Shown here: positions 8,840 to 16,752 of the stretch, one piece after another
How the letters are laid out: every line of letters starts with the position of its first letter
Numbering within the stretch: position 1 is the stretch's first letter
Assembly: GCA_033344795.1 (NCBI GenBank)
Contig: JAWPMS010000001.1
Location: 1,922,001-1,986,000, forward strand
Source: SHLQ01 sp033344795
Lineage (GTDB): Bacteria > Actinomycetota > Acidimicrobiia > Acidimicrobiales > SHLQ01
DNA: 64,000 nt
Direction: 5' to 3'
Translations under genes and position numbers: made by a program
The notes under the pieces: model-generated
What the model saw: only the letters and a program-made list of their open reading frames with translations
What the model was told of the DNA's origin: nothing
Database searches by the model: none

Positions 8840-10191
8840 GCCGGCGCCAGCAACGTGTCGCCAGCCTGCACGACCCCATTGGTGATCTCGACCCAACCGT
8901 CATCGAACGTGCCTAGCTCGACCGCGACGCGGCGACCATCTTCGAAGTCGATCCCATGGCCGCCTTCGAGGAATGCGATGAGTGCGCGTACGGGAACGAC
9001 CACTGCGTTGGGAGTCGAAGAGTCCTCGGTTCGAATGGTCACCGGTCCGGAGGTGAACGTGCTGCTCAAGGGTTCGACCGGTTCGATCACGATGTCGACC
9101 ACCGTGTTTGTGTTCTGGCCGTCTTGCACGGTCCGAGCCACGACGCTGAGGTCGGTGACCATTGCGGTCACCAACGACGTGTCCGGCAACTCGACCTCGA
9201 CTTCGGTGCCCACGGTGAACGCATCGCTGTCTGACACCGCCACTGCGGTTTCGATTGCGCTCTGTTCGATCTCGAACCGGAACAATGGCCGTCCAACTTC
9301 GACCCAGGCTCGGTCCTCGCTCAGGACCTCCACGATCGTTGCTCCGACCTGAATCTGTATCTCGATTGCGTCCTCGCGTTCGGTATCCGGTGGGCGGTCG
9401 ACACCGATGAGTGGTAGCTCGCGGTCGTCGACCACCGTTGTTGCGAGCACGATGTCCGGAACCAGTTCGGTGCTCGAGTCGGCGACCATCGCAATCGAGC
9501 TCACCGTCTGCGGTAGTCGCAGAAATCCGCTGTCGGCGACGGTGACCGTCGCCAGCAAGGCTTGGCCTTGTGCGGCTTGGGAACCAACGGCCGTGCTCGT
9601 GACGACCTCACTCGGGCCGTCGATGAAGGCGATTTGGCCTGCGGACACCTCGGCGTCAGGATTCTCGAACCCAAGCGATTCCTCCCAGCGCGTGACCATG
9701 AGTCCCGTGTTGTAGGTGAATACCTCGTCGACCGTGACGGTCTCGTCGGGGTCAAACCCCAGAGCGACGAGGTTCTCCTCGAGTTGGCGCACATCTGCGC
9801 CCGAATCGGTCTGCGTCGTCAGCTCCCGAAACTGCGGAACGGAGCCATAGAGCGCGACGACTGCCTCGCCATCGATCTCGGCGATGACGTCACCGGCAAC
9901 GATCGAATCGCCAACCTCGGAGTTTCGCGTGATCGTGCCCCGGGTCGAAGCGGCGACCGTTGCCGGTGATCCTGAACTGAGGGTCCCGTCCCACTCGAGG
10001 TACGAAACCAGGTCGCGAGTCTCTGCGGTGACGGGAACGGTGACTACCGATGCCATGTCGATCTCGTCTGCTCGATCGTCACCTGAGGTCGCGTACCAAA
10101 GAACGCCGGCCCCGGCCGCCGCTCCCAGGAGGAGTCCCACGAGGAAGAGAGGCCAGCGTGCCGGCTGAGGAAAGTCTGTCGATGTGTTCAT
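8836..10191 (-). CDS. Periplasmic-adaptor (HlyD/MacA-like) protein with peptidoglycan-binding domain
   Basis: A 451-residue protein: N-terminal anchor helix (about 15-33, WPLFLVGLLLGAAAGAGVLWY), a lipoyl-like beta region (TRGTITRNSEVGDSIVAGDVIAEIDGEAV), a peptidoglycan_binding_1-type stretch (SGADVRQLEENLVALGFDPDE) near 130-180, then beta-barrel domains. It belongs to the actinobacterial type of MacA-like adaptors that carry a cell-wall-binding insert. It lies 18 nt after a small lipoprotein gene and overlaps the ATPase gene by 4 nt, so all five genes form one operon. Confidence 0.86.
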   Translation of the reverse strand: MNTSTDFPQPARWPLFLVGLLLGAAAGAGVLWYATSGDDRADEIDMASVVTVPVTAETRDLVSYLEWDGTLSSGSPATVAASTRGTITRNSEVGDSIVAGDVIAEIDGEAVVALYGSVPQFRELTTQTDSGADVRQLEENLVALGFDPDETVTVDEVFTYNTGLMVTRWEESLGFENPDAEVSAGQIAFIDGPSEVVTSTAVGSQAAQGQALLATVTVADSGFLRLPQTVSSIAMVADSSTELVPDIVLATTVVDDRELPLIGVDRPPDTEREDAIEIQIQVGATIVEVLSEDRAWVEVGRPLFRFEIEQSAIETAVAVSDSDAFTVGTEVEVELPDTSLVTAMVTDLSVVARTVQDGQNTNTVVDIVIEPVEPLSSTFTSGPVTIRTEDSSTPNAVVVPVRALIAFLEGGHGIDFEDGRRVAVELGTFDDGWVEITNGVVQAGDTLLAPA

Positions 10192-10209
10192 GTCAGGGTC
10201 TGGTGATGA

Positions 10210-10926
10210 TCAGCTGTCGGTTGCAGGCGTGGCACCGCCCGGAGCGCCGACGCCAGCAAATGCCTCGTCGAGTGCACCTTCACAAGCATCGAGCGCCGCA
10301 GCGACGGCTGGATCATCGGCGTCGAGGCCGAGTTGGTTGGCAATTCGTCCCGCACGATCTCCGCCAGCGCCACCCTCGCCGCGAGGCTGACCCTGGCCCT
10401 GGCCAGTAGCCCCGGCGCCAGCTCCGGGTTGCCCAAAGGTGATGTCGCCAACATCGAGGCCCTCACCTCGAAGGCATTCGGTGTAGCCGAGTAGTGCCTC
10501 TTCGATGCCTTCTCGATTCACGCCACCTTGGCCGGCGCCGAAGTTCTCCGCGCCCACGTCATCTCGACACGTGGTGAGCTGGGTTCGGATGGTCTCGTCT
10601 CGAAGATCGATGTCCGAGGCTTGCAGCGCGTCTCGTAAGTTCAACCTTCCGTTTGCGTCCACGCTCGCGTCAGGGAAGTCGGCGAACCCCGCATCTCGCA
10701 TGCAGGCGGACAAGGCGAGGCCAGCCTCTTCTGCCGACAGCGTCGTTGTCTCATCGGTCGCAGCTTGCAAGGCGTCTGCAGCCTCGACCGCATCGGTGAC
10801 GTCGAGATCGCTGACACTGGCGACGCCAGCGGCAACGTCTTCGTCCTCGCCGCCGCACGACGTGAGGAGAAGGGTGAGGGCGGACAGTGCGACCAGACAG
10901 GGACGTCTACAGGATCCAAGCATCAT
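10210..10926 (-). CDS. Lipoprotein of the ABC export operon, function unknown
   Basis: A 238-residue protein with a lipoprotein signal peptide (lipobox LLTSC, about residue 23), a pair of Cys-containing repeats (LALSACMRDAGFADFPD and LLGYTECLRGEGLDVGD) and a Gly/Gln-rich linker. Small Cys-repeat lipoproteins of this CMR...FPD type commonly precede MacB-like operons in actinobacteria; their role is not established. The lipobox chooses the ATG pair at 10926/10923 over the longer open frame. First gene of the operon that runs to 5749. Confidence 0.72.
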   Translation of the reverse strand: MMLGSCRRPCLVALSALTLLLTSCGGEDEDVAAGVASVSDLDVTDAVEAADALQAATDETTTLSAEEAGLALSACMRDAGFADFPDASVDANGRLNLRDALQASDIDLRDETIRTQLTTCRDDVGAENFGAGQGGVNREGIEEALLGYTECLRGEGLDVGDITFGQPGAGAGATGQGQGQPRGEGGAGGDRAGRIANQLGLDADDPAVAAALDACEGALDEAFAGVGAPGGATPATDS

Positions 10927-11023
10927 GGGCCGACTGTGCGACGCGCCGGTGTTCACCACCTGAGTGGTGCCTGAAGATCGCGTAAGAACCGTGGAGAGAA
11001 GAGAGGTGACACACAAGAAAACG

Positions 11024-11061
11024 AGTCAGGGTCGACTCACAATTGCGAGTCGACCCTGACT
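11024..11061 (-). terminator. Rho-independent-like terminator after the nitrile hydratase operon
   Basis: A perfect 15-bp inverted repeat with an 8-nt loop. On the minus strand it is followed by GTTTTCTTGTG, a weak U tract. It lies 34 nt past the stop of the Sll0783-like gene and ahead of the ABC operon promoter region, so it probably insulates the two. Confidence 0.75.
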
Positions 11062-11095
11062 GAGCCAGATGTGCCGTTCTGGGCTTAAGTCGTGA

Positions 11096-11581
11096 CTAGA
11101 CGGTCCAGGTCGTGATGACCAGCGCCCGGTCACGCCACGCCTGGATGGTTGCATCGAGCACATCCAGTGGACTGAATGGCTTGACTCCAGGCATGACATC
11201 TTCTTCCCGCATGCCGTAGAGGGCAGCCATCGCGAAACGGCAGGCGTAGATCGTTGCGCCCTCGTCCATGAGCGTTTGGAGCTGACGGTTGAACCCGAGG
11301 TTTCCGGGGAAACCTTCTTGGCCGACTGATGGGAAACCACGGGTTGCGGAAGCCATCAGCACGCCTGGTCCATACAGGACGAAGGTGAGCTCGAAGCCCT
11401 TTCGTTGAAGACGTGTCGCCGTCAACATGTTGACGAGCCCAACGGAACCTTCGAAGGGAACCGTGTGCATGAACACATAGGCCTTGTCGCCAGGTTCTGC
11501 TTGGTGGTCGGGGAAGATCTTCTCCTCCACATTGATGATGACGTCGCCTTCCTTAGGCGGTTCGATAGTCACTCTTGACAT
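11096..11581 (-). CDS. Sll0783/MSMEG_0572-type (Nit1C) protein
   Basis: A 161-residue protein. The stretch EPGDKAYVFMHTVPFEGSVGLVNMLTATRLQRKGFELTFVLYGPG, ASATRGFPSVGQEGFPGN and DVLDATIQAWRDRALVITTWTV match the Sll0783/MSMEG_0572 family as I remember it; the fold is DsrE-like. That family belongs to the Nit1C cluster induced on nitrogen starvation and linked to cyanide/nitrile nitrogen use in pseudomonads, but its reaction is unknown. ATG at 11581 has AAGGAG 5 nt upstream. It is the last gene of the nitrile hydratase operon, which ties Nit1C functions to that enzyme. Confidence 0.85.
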   Translation of the reverse strand: MSRVTIEPPKEGDVIINVEEKIFPDHQAEPGDKAYVFMHTVPFEGSVGLVNMLTATRLQRKGFELTFVLYGPGVLMASATRGFPSVGQEGFPGNLGFNRQLQTLMDEGATIYACRFAMAALYGMREEDVMPGVKPFSPLDVLDATIQAWRDRALVITTWTV

Positions 11582-11687
11582 TCCGGCTCCTTGTTCTTGT
11601 TCTTTTGGTTGTCGTGTGTTCTTGCCTTGTGTTTTTCTTGCCTTGCTATTTCTCGTCCGTGAACGTTCCTCGTGCCTCAGAGGCCGG

Positions 11688-11948
11688 TCAGATCGCGGGC
11701 TTTCGAGACTCGTAGTTGGGTTCTGGCCAGTCCTGACGATGGCTCCCCGGTATGGCTTGGATGGTTCGTTTTCGCACACTCCATGGCAGGAGGCGATACA
11801 CCGGTGCGAAGATCTGGCGCCAGAAGCGGTCCTTCAACGACTTGGGAGCACGTGGACCATCCAGTCCCTGGGCTTTTGCAATGCGAGCCTGAGAATCCTG
11901 GAGGAGGTAGTGCTCGGAGTTTGATCGCAACCAATGTGTGAACGACAT
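11688..11948 (-). CDS. Small hypothetical protein in the nitrile hydratase operon
   Basis: An 86-residue open frame starting MSFTHWLRSNSEHYLLQD, with a basic aromatic middle (FWRQIFAPVYRLLPWSVRKRTIQAIPG) and a Pro-rich end. The start is 7 nt past the stop of the flavin oxidoreductase gene in the same direction, and codon use looks like its neighbours. I do not recognise the family. The spacing and the structured-looking sequence argue that it is real. No signal peptide; the WRQIFAPVYRLLPW part could be a membrane-associated helix. Confidence 0.6.
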   Translation of the reverse strand: MSFTHWLRSNSEHYLLQDSQARIAKAQGLDGPRAPKSLKDRFWRQIFAPVYRLLPWSVRKRTIQAIPGSHRQDWPEPNYESRKPAI

Positions 11949-11955
11949 GACAGCC

Positions 11956-13278
11956 CTACAGCTTCGAAACGAGGTTCTGGGCGGCAACCGCGATGGGTTC
12001 GTTCAACGCACCGATGGCAGGGGAGTAGACGTTCTCCATCGTTGCGATTTCATCGACGGTGATGCCGGTTCGCGTCATCATCGACAAGAAATCGGCTCGC
12101 TCTTTGATTCCCTCGCCTCCAACCATCTGGGCGCCGATCAGCCGACGTGATTTGGGATCTGCGAGCAGCTTCACCGTGATTGGTTTCACTCCTGGGTAAT
12201 ACCGAGCACGAGTGATGCCGTTGGCGGTGCCCGTCACGAATTCGAGACCGAGTGCGGAGGCGGTTGTCTCGCCGAAAGACACCCCACCGAGCATCCACTC
12301 GCCAGCGAGCATGCCCCAGGGAACGTAGACGGGGCGATACTGCCGCTCGCCCCCGCCCGCATTGACACCGGCGGTCTTGCCCTGAGCGTACGCATGGCTT
12401 CCCGAGAGGCCTTGCAACGGTACGTTGGACACCCCGTGCGGTATCTCGGTGCAATCCCCGGCCGCGAACACGTCTGGTGCGGACGTTTGCATGTGTGCGT
12501 CGACGATGATGCCGCCGGTCGATCCGAGCTTGATCCCGGCGTCCTTCGCGAGCGGGTTGTTGGGGACCTTGTGGGTGCCGATGATCGCAAGATCGGCCTC
12601 GACATCGCCCTGCTCGGTCTCCACATGTGTGAGCGAGCCTGAGCCACGGAACGCCGTGACCTTGTTCCCCCACTGCATGTCGACATTCAGCTCTTCCCAG
12701 CTCTTGCGAACCGGTTCGACGATCTCAGGGTCCGCAACATCGGACATTGGCCACGGTCCGGGATCGACGAGCGTGACCTCGATGTCTCGGTGGCGGAGTG
12801 CAGTCGTCATCTCCATGGCGATGAAGCCGGACTCGACGATGACTGCCTTCTTTGTCTGGTCGAGGACCTTGTCCCACTCCATCGCGCGTCGAATGTCCTT
12901 GACGCGATAGAGGCCGCCCAGGTCGCCGCCTGGAACTCCAGGGTCGGCGTAGAGCCAGCCGGTCGCAATGATGAGTCTGTCGTAGGTGACGGTGCCTTCA
13001 CCAGCGACCTGAATGGTCTTGGCTCCCGTATCGATCGACTCGACGGTGGTTTCGTAGTGCACGTCGATTCCTGACTCGACGTACTGCTCCTTGGTTGCGA
13101 GAAAGAGGTTGTCAAACGACTCGATGTCTTTGCCATGGACGAACGGAATTCCGCATGGGCTGTAGGCCACGTCCTCGAACTCCGTGTAGACGACGACTTC
13201 AGCGTCCGGGCTTGCTCCTTGGGCGGCTCCTGCGGCCCCGAGCCCTGCGGCACCCCCACCGACGACAACGATCTTCAC
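11956..13278 (-). CDS. FAD-dependent pyridine nucleotide-disulfide oxidoreductase
   Basis: A 440-residue protein of the CoA-disulfide reductase/NADH oxidase type. It has an N-terminal FAD-binding GGGAAGLGAAGAA, the single redox Cys in YSPCGIPF near residue 43, an NAD site around VIVESGFIAMEM where the usual glycine-rich loop is degenerate (Glu-Ser-Gly), and FAAGDCTEI for FAD. A dimerisation domain completes it. GTG start behind AGGGGGA. Likely roles are reducing a thiol/disulfide or acting as an electron-transfer partner of the nitrile hydratase operon; which one is unknown. The non-canonical NAD loop is worth noting. Confidence 0.88.
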   Translation of the reverse strand: MKIVVVGGGAAGLGAAGAAQGASPDAEVVVYTEFEDVAYSPCGIPFVHGKDIESFDNLFLATKEQYVESGIDVHYETTVESIDTGAKTIQVAGEGTVTYDRLIIATGWLYADPGVPGGDLGGLYRVKDIRRAMEWDKVLDQTKKAVIVESGFIAMEMTTALRHRDIEVTLVDPGPWPMSDVADPEIVEPVRKSWEELNVDMQWGNKVTAFRGSGSLTHVETEQGDVEADLAIIGTHKVPNNPLAKDAGIKLGSTGGIIVDAHMQTSAPDVFAAGDCTEIPHGVSNVPLQGLSGSHAYAQGKTAGVNAGGGERQYRPVYVPWGMLAGEWMLGGVSFGETTASALGLEFVTGTANGITRARYYPGVKPITVKLLADPKSRRLIGAQMVGGEGIKERADFLSMMTRTGITVDEIATMENVYSPAIGALNEPIAVAAQNLVSKL

Positions 13279-13358
13279 CCTGTTCCCCCTGCAATTGATC
13301 CCGGAACGTTTCTAATAAGAAATGTCTATGTCGGAAACTAAACGCCAGACGGTGGCTC

Positions 13359-13397
13359 GTCAACTATGAGGGGACGGAGTCTCAACTATCGGAGACG
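13359..13397. promoter_or_regulatory. Two copies of the ATAGTTGA-type motif
   Basis: Read on the minus strand, 13397-13381 is CGTCTCCGATAGTTGAG and 13376-13359 is a one-base-longer relative ending ATAGTTGAC. The first overlaps the OsmC stop codon; both lie upstream of the flavin oxidoreductase gene. They resemble the sites at 15492 and 36131. Confidence 0.45.
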
Positions 13398-13801
13398 TCT
13401 GTTCGCGAGGATCCGGCTACGACGAGCTCGACGCCCCCGCGGAGCGTGTTGGTCACGTAGCAGACGCGCTCGGCACCGGCGAGCAGTTGTGGCAACTCCG
13501 CCGGCTCGCAGTCGACGAAGGCGTTGATGTCGATGCGTCGAAAACTTGGACCGTCATAGTGCCCGGTGACGTCGACGCGAATCTCCTGCACGTTCAGTGA
13601 GCGTTTTCTCGCGGTGTGCGCCAAGGCAAGGGTGAAACAAGACGAGATCGATGCCAGGAGCAGGTCTGTTGGTTGTGGGCCCTGGTTGGTCCCTCCAGCA
13701 ACCGATTCAGGCTCGTCGATCTGCAGATCAAAGTCACCCGCGCTCACGTCGCAGCGCCATGCTCCAAGCCAGACGCCTTGAACCGTCCGCTCTGTTGGCA
13801 C
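13382..13801 (-). CDS. OsmC family protein
   Basis: A 139-residue protein with the OsmC/Ohr pattern: GGTNQGPQPTDLLLASISSCFTLAL carries the first conserved Cys, and AGAERVCYVTNTLRGG the second. OsmC-type proteins are thiol peroxidases, but many members in catabolic clusters have no assigned substrate. The GTG start shares one base with the stop of the nitrile hydratase accessory gene (TAGTG), showing tight coupling. It may protect the oxidised cysteines or metal site of the hydratase, which is inference. Confidence 0.9.
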   Translation of the reverse strand: MPTERTVQGVWLGAWRCDVSAGDFDLQIDEPESVAGGTNQGPQPTDLLLASISSCFTLALAHTARKRSLNVQEIRVDVTGHYDGPSFRRIDINAFVDCEPAELPQLLAGAERVCYVTNTLRGGVELVVAGSSRTDVSDS

Positions 13802-14181
13802 TAGTGGTCGTGGTCGTGGTCGTGGTCGTGATCGTGATCGTGTCCAGCGGGACGAGTGAGAAACTCCGTCGTCAATGCGTCGATCTCAGGGTTGGTGACC
13901 GGGGTCTTTTCGACGACCAAGGTTTCAAGCGCCGACAGCCAGCACTCGTAGTAGTGGTACTCCTCTACGGGCCGCTCGAGCTCATCCCATTTCGCAATCG
14001 ACTCGATCAGCGCAGCCTGAAAGTCCGAAAGCGTGAACACTCCTTGTTCGGTCAGGGCCACCATCAAACCGAACGCTCGGCCCTCCCAAGGCGCTGCGAA
14101 TATCAGCTCGCCGTTGGACCGTGGCGGTGCGGCTGGGCCATCGTCTGGGAGTTCCTGGAGGAGCGTTGTGGTGTCGGTCAT
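13801..14181 (-). CDS. Nitrile hydratase accessory protein with His-Asp tail
   Basis: A 126-residue protein with the accessory-protein core (FAAPWEGRAFGLMVALTEQGVFTLSDF, then YHYYECWLSALETLVVEK), which resembles the N-terminal half of the beta subunit. Accessory proteins of this type deliver cobalt to the alpha subunit and help its cysteines oxidise. The C-terminus ends in seven His alternating with six Asp, encoded by a near-perfect 6-bp repeat; this looks like a metal-binding tail added to the usual protein. Overlaps the alpha-subunit stop (ATGA) and shares a base with OsmC. Confidence 0.93.
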   Translation of the reverse strand: MTDTTTLLQELPDDGPAAPPRSNGELIFAAPWEGRAFGLMVALTEQGVFTLSDFQAALIESIAKWDELERPVEEYHYYECWLSALETLVVEKTPVTNPEIDALTTEFLTRPAGHDHDHDHDHDHDH

Positions 14182-14774
14182 GCTGGTGCGCCGACTTGGG
14201 CGACTCCGACCATGGCTTCCCGGGTGACGAGTGCAGCAAGTTCGTCTTCGTTCAGATCCTCGGTCCCCGCGGGCCGCTGAGGCAGGATGAAGTAGCGGTT
14301 CTCCGCGCTCGAATCCCAAACGGTGATGTCGACCGATTCGTCGAGCGCGAGGCCCATCTCGTTGAGCACGGTGCGGGGCTCGCGCACGATGCGTGAGCGA
14401 TATGCAGGATCCTTGTACCAGTCTGGTGGAAGCCCCAGCAGAGGCCAGGGATAACAGGAACAGAGAGTGCAAACGACCACGTTGTGCATGTTCTCTTCGT
14501 TCTCGACGACGACGATGTGTTCGCCCTGCGGTCCAGAAAAGCCGAACTCGCCGACGGCGGCGGTGCCGTCGCTCAGTAGTCGTTCCTTGTATTCGGGATC
14601 TGTCCACGCGCGAGCAACCACCTTGGCCCCGTTCATCGGGCCGACATCGTTCACGAATCGGTTGATCAGTCCGTTGATTGCGTCGGCGTTGACCAGTCCG
14701 CGCTCGGTGAGTAGCGCTTCGAGTGCCTCGGTTCTGATCGGAGCTGGTGGGCGTGAGTCTGGCATTGCGGTCAT
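14178..14774 (-). CDS. nthA: Nitrile hydratase alpha subunit, cobalt type
   Basis: A 198-residue alpha subunit. The metal site VCTLCSC is present with ligands Cys102, Cys105, Ser106 and Cys107; Thr at the third position marks the non-corrin cobalt type, whereas iron enzymes have Ser. The enzyme hydrates nitriles to amides in the cytoplasm as an alpha-beta heterotetramer. Gene order is beta-alpha-accessory, the order typical of cobalt enzymes, and all three overlap by 4 nt. No amidase gene is seen in the window, so the fate of the amide is open. Confidence 0.97.
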   Translation of the reverse strand: MTAMPDSRPPAPIRTEALEALLTERGLVNADAINGLINRFVNDVGPMNGAKVVARAWTDPEYKERLLSDGTAAVGEFGFSGPQGEHIVVVENEENMHNVVVCTLCSCYPWPLLGLPPDWYKDPAYRSRIVREPRTVLNEMGLALDESVDITVWDSSAENRYFILPQRPAGTEDLNEDELAALVTREAMVGVAQVGAPA

Positions 14775-15433
14775 GAGCGTGGCTCCATGTAGCTTTCGAA
14801 CAGATCGATGTTGAGAGTGGCTGGTTCGGCGTCTGGCCCCCAGAGTTCGGTGGAATCAAAGGTCACTGTGTACACATGCTGCGGGTCCTCGCCAGTGAAG
14901 TGGGCGGTCGCATCGGGAAGGACTGCCGCAGGGCGGAGTGCTTTGACGGTGCCCGAGCGGCCCCGGATGTATCGGGGCATGCGGTGGTGTCCATCAACGT
15001 GGAGGTCACGGGCGCGAATCTGGTCGCCGACAGCAAACTTCGGTACATCGTCGATCTGACGGAGTGAACCACCTCCACCTCGCTCGTACTGCGGCTTGTT
15101 CACCTCAGGATCGGGGGGTTCAGGTGTCTCCTTGCCGAGGAGATTGTTTGCCCGTGCATCGACGGCGCCCTCGGCGATGATGCCACTGTCGACGAGGAGT
15201 AGTTCGGCGCAGGCCAACCAACGGCCGTAATACCCATCCTGAAGGTAGGCGAGCGGATGAAGTCGCTCGAGTGAGTGACGAAAGGCATCGAGGTTCGTGC
15301 CGGACAGCCCTCCCGACATCGCGCCGAGCGCAAATGCCCGTCCTTCCCACTCTTCGGCGAAGACTTTTTCGTCAGGATCGATGGTCACCGACCCCCAACC
15401 GTGTTCGCCGCCCATGTCGTGAATACCGTCCAC
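14771..15433 (-). CDS. nthB: Nitrile hydratase beta subunit
   Basis: A 220-residue beta subunit: MDGIHDMGGEHGWG at the N-terminus, EWEGRAFALGAMSG, and a C-terminal SH3-like barrel (FAVGDQIRARDLHVDGHHRMPRYIRGRSGTV ... LWG). It holds the alpha subunit's metal loop through conserved arginines. GTG start with GGGAG 5 nt before it. First gene of an operon that continues through alpha subunit, accessory protein, OsmC, flavin oxidoreductase, a small protein and the Sll0783-like protein. The divergent XRE-cupin regulator gene sits upstream. Confidence 0.96.
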   Translation of the reverse strand: MDGIHDMGGEHGWGSVTIDPDEKVFAEEWEGRAFALGAMSGGLSGTNLDAFRHSLERLHPLAYLQDGYYGRWLACAELLLVDSGIIAEGAVDARANNLLGKETPEPPDPEVNKPQYERGGGGSLRQIDDVPKFAVGDQIRARDLHVDGHHRMPRYIRGRSGTVKALRPAAVLPDATAHFTGEDPQHVYTVTFDSTELWGPDAEPATLNIDLFESYMEPRS

Positions 15434-15466
15434 TCAAGCTCCCAATCGTGATGAAGTGACGTCGGT

Positions 15467-15508
15467 ATTCTGATGCGCATTCAGAAGTGCTGTCAACTAT
15501 TGGAGACG
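15467..15508. promoter_or_regulatory. Divergent regulatory region of the nitrile hydratase operon
   Basis: Contains an imperfect palindrome (TTCTGATGCGCATTCAGAA, 15469-15487) and a 17-bp motif which on the minus strand reads CGTCTCCAATAGTTGAC (15508-15492). The second motif recurs upstream of cbtB at 36131 and near OsmC at 13381. Its place between the XRE-cupin gene and nthB suggests it is the operator. Confidence 0.5.
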
Positions 15509-15640
15509 GATTGAGTCGGAAAGTGTATGGTTCCGACGTGCGCGAAACCATCCATCGACGTCCCCAGCGAACCACCGCAGCCACGTGGAGCTCCGGTAAC
15601 CTGGCCACGTATGACGCGCCCAGCCCGAGCCAATACGTCG

Positions 15641-16282
15641 ATGTCCGCAAAGGCCAAGCGTGGCGATCCGACCCTCGCAAGCGAGTCCGAGAAGCCGTCG
15701 CCGATGTCTGAGGTTGAACTCGAAGAGGTCGTGAGTTCGATCGGTCCGAAGCTACGCGAGCTCCGTGACGTCAATGGTCTCTCGTTGCAGCAACTCTCTG
15801 ATCGTTCCGATGTTTCGCCAGCGGCGATCCACAAGGTCGAACAGGGAAACATGGTGCCCACCATCACCACGCTGCTCAAGCTCGCGGCGGCTCTCGATCG
15901 ACCGGTGTCCTACTTCGTCGACGAAGAAGAGGCCGTGCCGTCGTACGTCGTGGTGACCCGCGCCAAAGAACGCAAGAAGGTCTTCACATCACATACGGGC
16001 ATCGATCTCGCGGGAATTTCTGGCCCGTACGGGCAGTACTTCGTCGCATCGGCGATCGCGGAAGTGGAGCCGGGGGCCTCGAGTGGAGACAATCCGCTAC
16101 GTCATCCCGGCGAAGAGTTGATCTATATGCTCTCGGGATCGCTCGAGGTCGTGGTCGGGGATCAAACGATCCGCCTCAGCTCTGGTGACTCGGTGCACTT
16201 TCGCACCGATCGAGAACATCGTTGGGCCAACCCGACGAAAAGGCCAGCACGAGCGGTCTGGATGGCTCTGCGGCCGGCTTGA
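15641..16282 (+). CDS. XRE-family regulator with C-terminal cupin domain
   Basis: A helix-turn-helix of the XRE type (LRELRDVNGLSLQQLSDRSDVSPAAIHKVEQGNMVPTITTLLKLAAAL) is followed by a cupin_2 effector domain (GDNPLRHPGEELIYMLSGSLEVVVGDQTIRLSSGDSVHFRTDREHRWAN) whose His/Glu residues can hold a metal or small ligand. The start is uncertain: ATG at 15611, 15641 or 15704 all keep the HTH whole. It lies divergent to nthB, so it probably regulates the nitrile hydratase operon and itself. Confidence 0.88.
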   Translation: MSAKAKRGDPTLASESEKPSPMSEVELEEVVSSIGPKLRELRDVNGLSLQQLSDRSDVSPAAIHKVEQGNMVPTITTLLKLAAALDRPVSYFVDEEEAVPSYVVVTRAKERKKVFTSHTGIDLAGISGPYGQYFVASAIAEVEPGASSGDNPLRHPGEELIYMLSGSLEVVVGDQTIRLSSGDSVHFRTDREHRWANPTKRPARAVWMALRPA

Positions 16283-16291
16283 GCCGCGATG

Positions 16292-16707
16292 TCAAGCTGA
16301 GGTAGCGCTCGTCGCAACTGGGTGTGGCCGAATGGCGGTCACCGAAGCGAGTTGTTCTGCCATTGGTGAGTAACTCTCCGCCTCGGCGCCACAGACGCGC
16401 CGTGGCCGTGCGATGGAACCGAGCGAGATCATCAGATCGATGACGCGACTCTGATCGGTCCACGTGTGCGCCATAGCGAAATCAAGCCAGCAATCGGGGC
16501 CGATCACCGGTTCGTCGATGCCGTACTCCAACTCGTGCCACGTGGTTGCCATCTCGACGAGTTCCACGAGCGTGTTGAACGGATTACGCTCAAGGTCGAG
16601 CAGGCGGTCGTGGTGGCTTGGCGCAACAGCTCGAAATGCGCATCTGCACGAGCGAGATGTGTGGCGAATTCCCATGCGCGGAAGTCTCGCGGGCCGCGTT
16701 GCACCAC
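16292..16707 (-). CDS. Hypothetical protein, possibly frameshifted
   Basis: Between the regulator and the lyase operon, two frames of the minus strand both look protein-like. The upstream one (16707 onward) reads DFRAWEFATHLARADAHFELLRQ; near position 16620 the plausible sequence continues in the other frame as HHDRLLDLERNPFNTLVELV and runs to the stop at 16292. One insertion or deletion would fuse them into about 140 residues. It directly follows the lyase stop at 16753, so it would be last in that operon. I do not recognise the family. It may be a sequencing error or a decayed gene. Confidence 0.4.
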
Positions 16708-16752
16708 CGTTGCACGAAACGGGACATGGACTGCAACGTTGTGACCTTCGTC

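Noticed and set aside
11582..11687. Small RNA or gene in the T-rich gap
   Set aside because: The minus strand is A-rich with a repeated CAAGGCAAGAA, but no hairpin or open frame of note; it looks like an unstructured leader before the Sll0783-like gene.
13803..13846. CRISPR-like or tandem repeat array
   Set aside because: The 6-bp repeat is short and codes for the His-Asp tail of the accessory protein; no spacers are present.
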